NCBI RefSeq assembly: GCF_000511175.1
Contig: NZ_KI866530.1
Coordinates: 4,895-68,894 of the forward strand
Origin: Sediminibacterium salmoneum NBRC 103935
GTDB taxonomy: Bacteria; Bacteroidota; Bacteroidia; Chitinophagales; Chitinophagaceae
Direction: 5' to 3'
Length of the DNA stretch: 64,000 nucleotides
Below the pieces are notes generated by a model that was given only the letters and a program-made list of their open reading frames with translations, was not told where the DNA came from and made no database searches. Both the position numbers and the translations under genes were made by a program. Position 1 is the stretch's first letter, and the number at the start of each line of letters is the position of its first letter. Shown here piece by piece: positions 1 through 9,020 of this stretch.

Positions 1-323
1 AATTCCTCCATTTGTTTCCACTATTATTTGAAACAATAATTGATGCAAGACTTTTAAACGTATTTATGTTGATTACTGTAATTAGTTTGTATTTCTTATC
101 TATATTAAGGAACAAATCAGTAATGAACCGATTTCAGGTATTTATTTCTATTGCAATTTTTTATGAATGGAGAAATGTGGGTGATTTCACAGGAAAATTA
201 AATATTCCTTATTTAATTTTGTTTCTGATTTATAGTTTAATAGCATTGTATGACATTTTTTATATTAAAAAAGATTACGGGAAATATTTTTTTGATTTTG
301 TTTTAATAAAAAATTGGTTTTAG
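1..323 (+). CDS. Hypothetical membrane protein, 3' part only
   Basis: The reading frame is open from the window edge, so the true start lies outside; a TTG at 12 is internal. The visible ~105 residues are strongly hydrophobic with about three membrane segments: one around LLNVFMLITVISLYFL, one around FQVFISIAIFY, one around IPYLILFLIYSLIALYDIFY. The C-terminus is short and lysine/aromatic rich. No motif identifies a family. It is followed by a strong hairpin terminator, so it is the last gene of its transcript. Function unknown. Confidence 0.5.
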   Translation, partial: FLHLFPLLFETIIDARLLNVFMLITVISLYFLSILRNKSVMNRFQVFISIAIFYEWRNVGDFTGKLNIPYLILFLIYSLIALYDIFYIKKDYGKYFFDFVLIKNWF

Positions 324-342
324 CAATTTATCCTATTAGTAC

Positions 343-367
343 GGCTGAGTCAAAGTTTGACTCAGCC
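343..367 (+). terminator. Hairpin terminator after the partial membrane gene
   Basis: A perfect 12-bp inverted repeat, GGCTGAGTCAAA / TTTGACTCAGCC, around a single G (so the working loop is larger), begins 20 bp after the stop codon. Outer TCCTA / TAGGA bases flank it. The T tract is weak, but placement and stem strength fit a terminator. Confidence 0.6.
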
Positions 368-535
368 TTATTAGGAATCTACTGTTCTTAATATGATGAT
401 TGATTTCGCAAACATCAGTTTTGTACAATTTTAGTAAACGAGTAAGAGGACCAATAATCAAGCAGTCAGTTCGTAGGGTTTAATCATTTTTTGAAGTTCT
501 CCCAATAATGTGTCTGCTTAAAAGCAACAACTCTT

Positions 536-649
536 CTAGGAATTTCCACCTTCACCTTCATCAATTCCAACCAACAATAAGAACGCTTCCTCCACAGCCC
601 CAATCCACCTAACAAAAGTACCCCAGTTATCCACCCCAAAGAAACTCAT
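536..649 (-). other. Short ORF, possible gene remnant
   Basis: A 37-codon frame, MSFFGVDNWGTFVRW... ending EGEGGNS, on the minus strand; the same frame is open about nine codons further upstream without a start. The composition is protein-like (several W and G), but there is no clear promoter. Most likely the tail of a decayed gene in this gene-poor stretch (324-1332). Not assignable to a family. Confidence 0.2.
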
Positions 650-769
650 GACCGCATTAATTTCATCCCCAAGCCGAATCTATATTAGCTTATTCCCTTG
701 TTCTCTTTTTGGAGTGGCGTAAATTTAACTATAGGCATCAATTTTAAGAATTGCCAATCACCAATAGAA

Positions 770-877
770 ATGAGTACAATTAAGTATAAATATGATAATG
801 TTAGAGGAAGAACTTTTATTCTATGTGCTCTGTTGATGATGGTTTCTGCAAACACAGTATTTGCTTCACGAAGATGA
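770..877 (+). pseudogene. Orphan signal-peptide ORF, gene remnant
   Basis: A 35-codon frame begins with a charged N-terminus and continues as a hydrophobic segment FILCALLMMVSANTVFA, then stops after SRR. This looks like a Sec signal peptide whose mature part has been lost. No continuing frame is evident downstream. It supports the view that 324-1332 is decayed accessory DNA; apart from this, the minus-strand remnant and the 956-1158 element I see nothing else in that stretch. Confidence 0.3.
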
Positions 878-955
878 ATACATTATGAGAATTAATTTAG
901 GAAATATGCATGGGTTTAAATGGATAAAAAGTGAATTCTGAAACCAAGAACACCA

Positions 956-1158
956 GCCCATAACATTGGTATTGCCAATAGTGGGGCTTGACATTGAAAC
1001 AATCAGCACCAGTAATTCTGCTGTACTGCGGTTCGGGGCTAGACGAATAAAGCCCAGCTTTAGTTCTTAATATTTAACTTTATCAAAAAGCAAGGCAGCA
1101 GTTCCGGCGGACGGAATTCTTTTTCCCCACCCTGCGTAAAGCCTCGGCCGTTATGGGC
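956..1158. repeat. 203-bp element with 9-bp inverted ends, attC-like
   Basis: The ends GCCCATAAC (956-964) and GTTATGGGC (1150-1158) are perfect inverted complements. Inside are several small stems: ATTGG/CCAAT near the left end, GGGCT/AGCCC in the middle and TTCCG/CGGAA near the right. It is more G+C-rich than its surroundings and sits just upstream of the WG gene. The end pair resembles the RYYYAAC...GTTRRRY logic of integron attC sites, but one base deviates, so this is only a suggestion. Confidence 0.4.
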
Positions 1159-1332
1159 AATACATTCGCAGACTCAAGAATCTAACTAAAATTTTAAGAC
1201 AAAAATAGTATTGACCACTGAGTGTAAAATTATTTCCTTTACAGTAAAAATAATGGAGACTAGCAACCATTTCAAAAACGGGGCGAAACCGAAAAGCCAA
1301 ACGACTAGGATAATTTAAAAAAATAAATGTAT

Positions 1333-1578
1333 ATGAAGACAACATTAATTGCAATTTTTATCCTGATGATAGGTGGCTTTGTTCACGGACAAGAGCTAAT
1401 TCCCTTCAAAGCTGTAAAACTTAACGAGAAGTGGGGCTTCGTAGATAAAACTGGAAAAGAGGTTATTGCCCTGAAGTATGACTCTGCAGAAAATTTCAAA
1501 AATGGAAAAGCAAAAGTGTATAGCAAACAATATGCAACTGAACTTTATATTGACAAAACAGGGCAGCTAGCAAAATAA
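1333..1578 (+). CDS. Small secreted WG-repeat protein
   Basis: About 81 residues. An N-terminal signal peptide (MKTTLIAIFILMIGGFVHG) is followed by one WG repeat with the core KWGFVDKTGKEVI and a half repeat ending YIDKTGQLAK. WG repeats form beta-rich modules in exported Bacteroidota proteins; no enzymatic role is known from this motif. An ATG two codons upstream (1327) is an alternative start. The C-terminus (NGKAKVY...YIDKTG) closely resembles the end of the Sel1/WG protein at 10428-11831, so this may be a truncated paralogue or a gene cassette next to the attC-like element. Confidence 0.6.
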   Translation: MKTTLIAIFILMIGGFVHGQELIPFKAVKLNEKWGFVDKTGKEVIALKYDSAENFKNGKAKVYSKQYATELYIDKTGQLAK

Positions 1579-1744
1579 AGAATAACTAATTTCTTGAATA
1601 ATGTTAGAGTTTCAATTTCCTACTATAGATAGAATAACAATAAATCCGCCTTAAAATTGTACTTCATCTGAGGTACAGGAGTCATCTTCCCATCTGGCCT
1701 CGGCTTTCTTATTCCTTCTCAGATCCTATCCCTCCCAAAAAAAA

Positions 1745-1791
1745 TACGTAATTCACGGTATTGCCTCCTGCCAATTAATTTGTTACTTTAC
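1745..1791 (+). promoter_or_regulatory. Promoter with TACG..CGGTATTG upstream motif (MORN gene)
   Basis: TACGTAATTCACGGTATTG (1745-1763) ends in the -33 TTG. After a 20-bp spacer comes a TAnnTTTG-like box, TACTTTAC (1784-1791), 15 bp before the ATG at 1807. Near-identical architecture lies upstream of 10428 and 31260. A TTG at 1780 would start inside this box, which argues for the ATG at 1807. Confidence 0.5.
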
Positions 1792-1806
1792 CAGAAATTG
1801 TATACA

Positions 1807-3663
1807 ATGCGTTTAATATTCTGTTTGTCAATTTTCTTTTTGGCTGCCGCTGCCTTCGGACAAGGTACTACCACTGCGGATTATTACCAGTATCAGCGCG
1901 ATCAGCAGTTTAAGAAATATATGGAAACCACCGGTAGCAAGGGCATGGCAGGATCGATTAAAACCAATTTTAATTACTCACTTGATAAGAAGGCGACGGA
2001 TGATTTTTTTGAATTGATCAGGAGGCGCAATCAGGGCAATAAAGTAGTTGAAACAGAAGAGGAAAAAAAGGCCATTCGTCAACAAATGGAAATGGATAAA
2101 ATCGATGCTAAAATTAAGGCGGATAATGCAGCTGAAGAAGCTCGTGCGCGGAATATTGGCCTATCGGCGGTACGAAAACTTACCTTTCGAGATGGTAGAA
2201 TTTTCGAAGGCTTTTATTATGGAAAAAGACTTAATGATACAGATCCCTTATTTATGACATTGGTTAGCGGAAAAATGACGCATACGGATGGTGGCGTATA
2301 TGTGGGTAGTTTTGCACAACACTATGGAATATCATATAAGTGGGAATATGGTATAATGCATTGGCCTGATGGGGAAATGTATAGCGGAGAGTGGAGAAAA
2401 GATGCCTATCATGGATATGGTAAGTTTAAAAGAAGAAACGGAGATGTTTATGAGGGACAATTTGAACGTGGCCTTTACCACGGTTTCGGGCGTTTAGTGA
2501 ATGCTGATGGCAAAGTACAGGAGGGCTTTTGGAGTGACGGTGTTTTTACCGGCGATGAGCCGCCAATTGCTTCTGATATAGCCGGGAAAGACCTAAGTAA
2601 AAAAGAAATAGAAGGCCGTCGGCGGTCAGGCCAAGGTAAAGGACGCATTCCTGGGCTCGGCGGTGTATACAAAGGCGAGTTTAGAAATTACAATATGCAT
2701 GGCAAGGGCACCATTGAATTTGATAAAGGGGGTAGTTACACCGGTGATTTTTTTTATGATGCCATTCAAGGGAAGGGTATCATGAAATTCTATAATGGAG
2801 AAGTATATGAAGGGTCATACTTAATGAACAAAAGAAACGGAACAGGAACTTACCGGTGGCCCGATGGAAGCGTATATGAAGGTGAATGGAAGGATAATCA
2901 AAAAGAGGGGAAAGGAATAATGCGTTGGTCGAATGGCGATATATACAATGGAGAATGGATAAAAAACAATCCTTCTGGCTTGGGTAAAAAGACCTACGCC
3001 GACGGCAGGGTAGAGCAAGGGTTTTGGAAAGATGGAAAGAAAATACGAGAAAATGTTTCCATTTCTAACTGGGAAACTGCGGCAAAAGAAAACTGGACTG
3101 CATTGCGTGTGCCGGAAACCGATATCAATATTCAACGCAGCTTACAGGATGGGCAACTAAAGTTTAAAACCAAAACAGGCAACTATTTCTGGGGATGGAC
3201 CGACCTGGATAAAGCCAAGCCAGAAAACTATGAATACGAACTGGTTTATGAAATAAAAAAGGAGGGGTTCAAAAATGGGCAGGGCGGTATATTAATAGAA
3301 ATAGATGAAGGGAATGCACCAAACTATTCCAAACTTTTGTACATGATTCAGCCAGATGTTCAAACCTACTATTTAGGTATGTATAATGATGCCAAAAGGG
3401 AATGGACATCGCTAACAAGTCCAAATGCGAATGGGGGATGGGTGCACTCATCTGCCGTAAATGGGTTCGCTGCATCAGGCATTTCAACGAATAAACTACG
3501 CCTGACAAAAGCTGGTGATGCAATAACGATTTTTGTTAATGACAAACCTTTGTTTACCCAAATTATACAAGCTTCCGGAAGGCCACTTGATAAATTCAGC
3601 GGCATTGGAATTGTACAAGGCGGTTTGTTAGAAGGTAGTATTACAGCAATTCGTTTTCATTGA
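1807..3663 (+). CDS. Exported MORN-repeat protein with C-terminal lectin-like domain
   Basis: 618 residues. The signal peptide is MRLIFCLSIFFLAAAAFGQ. A charged helical region (about 20-130) is followed by roughly ten MORN repeats (about 130-420; cores such as YSGEWRKDAYHGYGK and YEGEWKDNQKEGKG). The C-terminal 150 residues (ENYEYELVYEI...FSGIGIVQGG) look like a jelly-roll of the concanavalin/LamG or DUF1080 type. MORN repeats form an extended beta-sheet that can bind lipids or proteins. Likely a periplasmic or surface scaffold; no catalytic residues can be pointed to. It resembles the second MORN protein at 31260 in domain type and in promoter motif. Start chosen at 1807 because it gives a clean signal peptide behind a promoter box. 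Confidence 0.75.
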   Translation: MRLIFCLSIFFLAAAAFGQGTTTADYYQYQRDQQFKKYMETTGSKGMAGSIKTNFNYSLDKKATDDFFELIRRRNQGNKVVETEEEKKAIRQQMEMDKIDAKIKADNAAEEARARNIGLSAVRKLTFRDGRIFEGFYYGKRLNDTDPLFMTLVSGKMTHTDGGVYVGSFAQHYGISYKWEYGIMHWPDGEMYSGEWRKDAYHGYGKFKRRNGDVYEGQFERGLYHGFGRLVNADGKVQEGFWSDGVFTGDEPPIASDIAGKDLSKKEIEGRRRSGQGKGRIPGLGGVYKGEFRNYNMHGKGTIEFDKGGSYTGDFFYDAIQGKGIMKFYNGEVYEGSYLMNKRNGTGTYRWPDGSVYEGEWKDNQKEGKGIMRWSNGDIYNGEWIKNNPSGLGKKTYADGRVEQGFWKDGKKIRENVSISNWETAAKENWTALRVPETDINIQRSLQDGQLKFKTKTGNYFWGWTDLDKAKPENYEYELVYEIKKEGFKNGQGGILIEIDEGNAPNYSKLLYMIQPDVQTYYLGMYNDAKREWTSLTSPNANGGWVHSSAVNGFAASGISTNKLRLTKAGDAITIFVNDKPLFTQIIQASGRPLDKFSGIGIVQGGLLEGSITAIRFH

Positions 3664-3692
3664 TTAAAATAGTAGGGAATTGTATAAATTTG
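3660..3692 (+). promoter_or_regulatory. Promoter for the 3699 lipoprotein
   Basis: TTG at 3660-3662, 22-bp spacer, then a perfect TAnnTTTG box TAAATTTG (3685-3692), seven bases before ATG 3699. The -33 element overlaps the preceding stop codon. Confidence 0.55.
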
Positions 3693-3698
3693 CAGACA

Positions 3699-4214
3699 AT
3701 GAAACTAACAATCACAGCACTTGCATTGGCAACAACCATACTGTTCTCTTGTAATCAACAAACAAAAACAGAAAGTCCAACAACAGAAAATACAGCAAAT
3801 GAAAATCCAACAAATGAAACTGTCACTAATGAAAATATAGCAGTTGGTAACAAGCAAGTTTATCTATATGCACAAAATAGAGACACAACGCGCTTAATAT
3901 TAGAAATTGCTGGAAATCCCACTTCAGGTAAATTAGACATTTTACCATTTCAGAAAGATAGTAGGATAGGGGTACTTGCAGATGTGCAAATAAAAGGAGA
4001 TACGCTATTTGCTATGTATACATCTATGCAAGAGGGAAATGAGTCTGAATGTGAAATTGCTTTTCTAAAAAAAGGAGATAGTTATATTTTGACCAATGAT
4101 ATTTTTCTAGAAAGCAACTATCAATACAATTCCGATTATTCGAAAGGTAGCTTTAAGGATAAAAACAGTATCAAATTTGACGGGGATACATTGAAATTGG
4201 TAGCAAACAAATAG
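3699..4214 (+). CDS. Hypothetical lipoprotein
   Basis: 171 residues. The signal is MKLTITALALATTILFSC with lipobox LFSC, so it should be lipidated on that Cys. A low-complexity Thr/Asn/Glu-rich linker follows (TTENTANENPTNETVTNEN), as in surface-exposed Bacteroidota lipoproteins. The remaining ~120 residues are predicted beta-rich (YLYAQNRDTTRLILEIAG..., GDTLFAMYTSMQEGNESECEIAFL) and contain no motif I recognise. It has its own promoter and ends 12 bp before the convergent response regulator. An earlier TTG start at 3660 is rejected because it precedes the promoter box. Confidence 0.6.
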   Translation: MKLTITALALATTILFSCNQQTKTESPTTENTANENPTNETVTNENIAVGNKQVYLYAQNRDTTRLILEIAGNPTSGKLDILPFQKDSRIGVLADVQIKGDTLFAMYTSMQEGNESECEIAFLKKGDSYILTNDIFLESNYQYNSDYSKGSFKDKNSIKFDGDTLKLVANK

Positions 4215-4226
4215 GACAGATAAGAT

Positions 4227-4907
4227 TTATCTTCTAATATTCTCTAAAAAATGATCCGAAACAGGAATAGCTGTTTCGCCGATCATTATGTTTTTACTGC
4301 TGAATTTAACAATCTTATTTCTATTGACTATATACGCTCTGTGCGTTTGCACAAAAGCGTTTTCGGAAAGATCTTCCAGTATCTTTTTGATGGTAGAGCG
4401 GGTTTTATAGATTTTATTATCGGTATGGAAGAGCAGATAATTGCCGTCTGATTCAATATAATTAATCTCATCCACCGGAAGGAGTATATTGAATTCGCCG
4501 TCCTTTACCAGAATTTCCGGTTTGTATTTTTTATCGTTTTGCGATTGCCGGATGGCAATTTCTACGGATGCAATTAGGTCGCTGTTTTTGAAAGGTTTGG
4601 TGATATACGAATATGGCGAAGTTGAAACAGCCTGCCCAATCATTTCGGTATTTTCGTAAGCGGTAAGATAAATAAATGGAATCGAATATTTTTCTTTGAT
4701 TTGCTGTCCAAGCAAAATTCCATTTTGCTCGTTTTCACCGAGATTGATGTCGAGAATTACTAAGGTTACCGGTTCTTTTCTCAGGATTTCTAATGCTTCT
4801 TTTGCATTTTTAGCTTCCAAAACCGTATAGCCATTTTCTGCCAATGCTTTTTTACAGAGTCTCCGGTTCAGAAAATTGTCTTCTACAAGCAGTATTGTTT
4901 TTTCCAT
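4227..4907 (-). CDS. LytTR-family response regulator
   Basis: 226 residues. A receiver domain (about 4-118) shows the acidic pair in LLVEDN, phosphoacceptor D53 in LVILDINLG, T82 (LTAYE) and K104 (TKPFK). A LytTR DNA-binding domain occupies about 131-226 (INYIESDGNYLLFHT, AFVQTHRAYIVNRNKI). Transcribed with the upstream kinase, 18 bp apart, so phosphotransfer from that kinase is expected. LytTR proteins bind short direct repeats; direct repeats around CGTATT upstream of 1807, 10428 and 31260 are candidate targets (inference only). Confidence 0.9.
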   Translation of the reverse strand: MEKTILLVEDNFLNRRLCKKALAENGYTVLEAKNAKEALEILRKEPVTLVILDINLGENEQNGILLGQQIKEKYSIPFIYLTAYENTEMIGQAVSTSPYSYITKPFKNSDLIASVEIAIRQSQNDKKYKPEILVKDGEFNILLPVDEINYIESDGNYLLFHTDNKIYKTRSTIKKILEDLSENAFVQTHRAYIVNRNKIVKFSSKNIMIGETAIPVSDHFLENIRR

Positions 4908-4925
4908 GATTCTTCTTTTTCCGGC

Positions 4926-6664
4926 CTAAATAAAATACATCCTCAATTCAAATCCATTATGGCTTTTCAGTTCTATTTTTCCGTTTAATTGATCTATCAG
5001 TCCTTTGATAATTTCCTGTCCTAGCCCTTTTTCATTTTTTGCATTAAAATCAAACCCTTCTCCGTTATCAGCGTAGTAGAGTTCTTTATTGCCTGTTTCT
5101 TCGTTCTTGGTAAGTTCAATATTAATAATACCGACACTTCTTTTTTTGAAAGCGTGTTTCATACTATTACTAACTAATTCTGTAATAATTAAACCGATCG
5201 GCAATGCTTTTTCAATAGACATTGTTTGCAACTCACATTTTACATACAGATTTATTTTCTTTTTGTGATTGTCATATGATTCTTTCACTAATTCAGAAAG
5301 TTCGGTTACGTATCTTTTTACATCTACATCGTTTACATTGTCCGATACATTCAGCTTTTTATGAAGCAAAGCCATTGAATGAATACGGTTTTGGTTTTCT
5401 CTGATCAGCTCATCAATATTATTAAAGTCAACACTTTCTTTTTGAATTTCCAAGATGCTGATGACGTGCTGCAAGTTATTTTTTACACGGTGTTGCAACT
5501 CAGATAAGAGCATTTGTTTCTGGTCTAAAGTTTTAGAAAGTTCGGCTAATTGTTTGTTGATTACTTTGTTTTTACGGCTTATTTCCCTGTTTTTACGGAA
5601 TAGTAATACGGATGCAATGGCAATTACTGCTAACAAAGTACCAATCCAAATCATTTGGCGGTTTTTCTCTTTTATTTCAGTGGCTTTTGTGTCATTGTCA
5701 TATTTTTCAGTAACATCCTTAATCTTACTTGCTTCGCGGATTTGTAAGTTTTGAAAACTCAGGTTGTGAAAATCTTTCATGTAGGCAAAAGCGGAATCCC
5801 ATTTTTTCTCTTCAGCGTATAAATCCAAGCGCATTAAAGGCAAAAATTCCTTGTAGAAATAGCTCATTTTATCATAATACAAATAAGCAGAATCAATGTA
5901 AGTATGGGCATCCTTAAATTCACTTTGCTTAAAATATTCACGTGCAATATTGCGGTACATCATTGCCACAAAGGTGTAATTGTTTGTTTTTTGGTAATGA
6001 GGAATTACCCGCTTAAAATTCCTGATTGCTTGCTGCTTGTCTCCTTTACCGGCATACCCACCACCCAGCATCGTACAGGCATTGGCAATGTCTTCCGCAT
6101 TCTGGTATTTCTCTCCGTATTTTAATGCTTTTCCGGCGTTCTCAATTACACCTGTAAAATCACTTTTCATTCTAAGCGAGCTAGCTTTTTGATAGTAGTA
6201 ATTACTGTAAAGCTCATCGAACTTATGTTCTTCTATTGCCTTTTGTGCAAGGTTCAGGAATTTTTCGTCTTCTTTTAAATCGTTTCCGTTGCGTTTTACT
6301 TGGGCCATCAGCAAAAAGGTTTCTGCTGTAATTTTATGAAATTCTTCCGCAGTTGATTTTTCAAGTATATCCAGTAAAACGACCAGTGCTTTGCCTTGCT
6401 CAAAATTCCTGTCATATATCTTTGCTTTCAGTAACGCTAACCCCAATTTATATTGGCTTTGTTCTTTCTGCGATAGGTTTTTATCTGGCTGTTCTGCCAA
6501 ACGCTCTATCTTTTTAATGGCATCTTCTGTTTCGTAATGATACATTAAACTATCTACCGTTACAATCCTTCCCTGGAAAAGATACACTTGTTGAGCAAAG
6601 AGGGGTGTGTATACGGTAAAAAAAACACTAGTAAAATGGTGTTTTTTACATTTTTATATTCCAT
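4926..6664 (-). CDS. TPR-containing HisKA_2 sensor histidine kinase (frameshifted in signal peptide)
   Basis: The visible in-frame part (from 6587) has 553 residues: TPR repeats (about 1-270, including IANACTMLGGGYAGKGD and FVAMMYRNIAREYFKQ), one membrane helix (MIWIGTLLAVIAIASVLLF, about 310-330), a HisKA_2 dimerisation/phosphoacceptor helix with His near 364 (SELQHRVKNNLQH) and an HATPase_c domain (N-box ELVSNSMKHA; G-box DNGEGF). The true start is ATG 6664: MEYKNVKNTILLVFF continues into TVYTPLFAQQVYLFQG only if the A8 run at 6618-6625 (T8 on the coding strand) had nine bases. This restores a normal signal peptide. A near-homopolymer error is likeliest; slippage-based switching is possible. 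Cognate regulator: the LytTR gene just downstream. Confidence 0.85.
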
Positions 6665-6691
6665 TAGTTCAAACTTTCTTTGATGCAATCG

Positions 6692-6699
6692 CAAATGTA
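6692..6699 (-). promoter_or_regulatory. -7 box for the kinase/LytTR operon
   Basis: TACATTTG on the minus strand is an exact TAnnTTTG box about 28 bp upstream of ATG 6664. No convincing -33 TTTG lies at the right distance, so the promoter may need an activator. Confidence 0.4.
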
Positions 6700-6754
6700 G
6701 AGAAACAATCTGTTTATGTATTAATAGAATAATACATAAACAGATGTTCAACGG

Positions 6755-8983
6755 TTATTTTTCGAGCTGTTTTGTTATGCTTGGTTCCCATATCACTTGC
6801 CCACTACCATTCACAAGTCTTAAGATTCCATTATTGGTAAGTTCAAGTTTTGTGCTTTTATTGACTATATTCCATCTCATATCACCTTTGGGGGCTTTAA
6901 TTGCATTCCAACGACTAAAATCACCCTGAGACCTCTTAGAATTCATTACAATATCACCATTCGATTCGTATTTAAACACTATTTCCATGTCTTTCATGCC
7001 GCTTGTTAATATTCTGCGTGGAATGGCTGTTGATACCACTTCAATTGTTTTAAACTGACAATTATTGCGGTTTAGCACTTCTTCTACCACATATTGCTCC
7101 TCTTTATGTCTAAGCTGATAGCGACCATCGGCTGACACCAGAATTTCATTTTCCAATAAACTGTTGCCTGGTGTCATATGGCCCTTATATTTTATAGTAA
7201 GTCCGCAAGCTGTGTTGTTAGTTGGTGTTTGAGTCGGTGCTGGTGTTTGAGTAGCAGGTTGAGTAACATTGTTTTTCTTTGGAGCATTGGGCGTTGTCCA
7301 TATTTCCTGTCCATCTTTGTTTATAAGTACGAGTCGTCCGTCGTTGGTCATTTCTAATCTTACGCTTTTTAGAAGAATTAAAGCCGCAGCAGCATCTCTT
7401 CCTGTGGTTATACAATAGGATTTTCCTTGTTTGCTATCCATACAGATATTTCCGTCCGGATTGTAAGAGAAAATGCTGACGCTAGGTTTGTTGCCACTAT
7501 TGTTTATTGGGAAACGATAGATTTCTTGGAATGGGCAGGCACCACTGGTTAAAATTTCTTCTATCACAAAATTACCATCTGTGGTCACCCGAAAGTGATA
7601 ACGACCATTGGCAGATACTAATTTTTCTTTTTCTGCCAAACGATCACCTGGTTTCATTGAGGTTTGATATTTTTTTATGGCAGTATTGGCATCACATAGG
7701 GATGTTGCGGATGCTGCAGAAGGGGCAGGAGTTGTGGCTGTTGTCTTAGTTACATAAGGCTTTTTATCAGCTTGACACGGCGGATAGATCTCGTTTATAT
7801 TAAGGATATCCCTGTGGCTCAAACTATCGCGTTGTCCCATAATGGCATCTCCTGCTCCATTTGTATTTTTAGGGCTTATGGTATTTTTATTAATATCTAT
7901 CGCAAAGGATTTAGAATGATAGTGCATGCAAGAACCATAATCATAGGAACCAAGATTAGATGCTTTATCTGATTCTTTTTGAAAGTTACTCTCGAATCCT
8001 TTCTGTACATTTCTTACATCAATGCTCACATAGTTGTCTCGGTCTTCACGGCTTTGTGTGTGGTAGAAGCCCAAAGCATGCATGATCTCATGACATACCG
8101 TACCAACTACCGTATTTTCAATCGAAATTTCCTGACGACCGCCTACTCTCCCCATATTAGACCAGTTTCCAACTTTACTCACAAATTCAACATAGTCTGT
8201 TTGAGTAGTACGAGGTACTAAACAAATATTTGTTTTCTTATTCATTTCTTCAATACCCTTTTTAATTACGTCATAACGAGGGTGGTTTCTTGGAAGCACA
8301 TACGGTATGGTAGAATTGGGCCATCTGGCATCATTCACAGAAGGGTCAGCAGCTTGTTGCGTTACTTTGTCCAGCGTTCCTAAGTTGATGTCTCCATCAT
8401 AAAACACCTGCCCTGTATTGGTTATTTGCACCACAGCATCTTTGGAAGATTTAGCGTTGGGAAGTTTTACTTTGATTTGCTTTTTGGTAGTTACGCCAAC
8501 ATATCCTTCTGTGGGTGGAACTGTTGGTTGCTCTCCTTTATAGTTGCTTTCCCATACCTTCTTATTCGTGGCAGAATAGAGGGTAAGTGTTCCGTTATCT
8601 TCTAATACGGCTCGCACCGGTTTGTTGTCGGCTGTTGCGAATTTAGCATCATAGAATGCTTGTGTCATGCTATTCCAAACAGACTTATTGTCCTTGTTAT
8701 AAATTACCAGGTTCCCGTCTGACTGTAAAGTAAGAGAATGTCTACTACCTAAGTCGACCATACTAGACCATACTAACCCATCCCCATTTGTTTTTTTTAG
8801 ACTAAGGTTGCCATCGGCTTGCATGGCTAAGTAATACATTTTATTGGCAGAAATAAGGCGTTGGCCTTCTGTTAGTTTTTGTCCGGCTGAAAGGGTATTG
8901 GTACCCTGCTGTGCCATCGCTGAATTGCTTGTTGCACTCATAATGCAGATTAAGACTGCAAGGAATAATTGTTTTACACTCAT
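6755..8983 (-). CDS. Secreted astacin-like (M12A) metallopeptidase with B-lectin modules
   Basis: 742 residues from ATG 8983 (signal MSVKQLFLAVLICIMSATS...AMAQ). An N-terminal bulb-lectin-like domain (about 30-150; QADGNLSLKK, QSDGNLVIYN) precedes an astacin catalytic domain (about 215-400). The zinc motif HEIMHALGFYHTQSREDRD contains three His ligands and the catalytic Glu; the Met-turn region reads SCMHYHSKSF. Two further divergent lectin-like modules (about 430-560 and 600-742) are joined by Pro/Thr-rich linkers. Likely a secreted or surface protease with glycan-binding modules. It follows the FISUMP gene by 37 bp and shares its module, so the two are probably co-transcribed. Confidence 0.88.
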   Translation of the reverse strand: MSVKQLFLAVLICIMSATSNSAMAQQGTNTLSAGQKLTEGQRLISANKMYYLAMQADGNLSLKKTNGDGLVWSSMVDLGSRHSLTLQSDGNLVIYNKDNKSVWNSMTQAFYDAKFATADNKPVRAVLEDNGTLTLYSATNKKVWESNYKGEQPTVPPTEGYVGVTTKKQIKVKLPNAKSSKDAVVQITNTGQVFYDGDINLGTLDKVTQQAADPSVNDARWPNSTIPYVLPRNHPRYDVIKKGIEEMNKKTNICLVPRTTQTDYVEFVSKVGNWSNMGRVGGRQEISIENTVVGTVCHEIMHALGFYHTQSREDRDNYVSIDVRNVQKGFESNFQKESDKASNLGSYDYGSCMHYHSKSFAIDINKNTISPKNTNGAGDAIMGQRDSLSHRDILNINEIYPPCQADKKPYVTKTTATTPAPSAASATSLCDANTAIKKYQTSMKPGDRLAEKEKLVSANGRYHFRVTTDGNFVIEEILTSGACPFQEIYRFPINNSGNKPSVSIFSYNPDGNICMDSKQGKSYCITTGRDAAAALILLKSVRLEMTNDGRLVLINKDGQEIWTTPNAPKKNNVTQPATQTPAPTQTPTNNTACGLTIKYKGHMTPGNSLLENEILVSADGRYQLRHKEEQYVVEEVLNRNNCQFKTIEVVSTAIPRRILTSGMKDMEIVFKYESNGDIVMNSKRSQGDFSRWNAIKAPKGDMRWNIVNKSTKLELTNNGILRLVNGSGQVIWEPSITKQLEK

Positions 8984-9020
8984 GTTGTATTGTTTATTTA
9001 GTATTCGTTTTTTACAATGA

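Noticed and set aside
324..1332. tRNA or other structured RNA gene in the gene-poor stretch
   Set aside because: No cloverleaf or T-loop consensus was seen; the structured part is better described as the 203-bp inverted-end element.
1780..1806. Longer N-terminus of the first MORN protein starting at TTG 1780
   Set aside because: The start would lie inside the TAnnTTTG-like box, and the ATG at 1807 gives a clean signal peptide.
3660..3698. TTG start at 3660 for the lipoprotein
   Set aside because: It coincides with the -33 element of the lipoprotein's own promoter; the lipobox protein begins at 3699.
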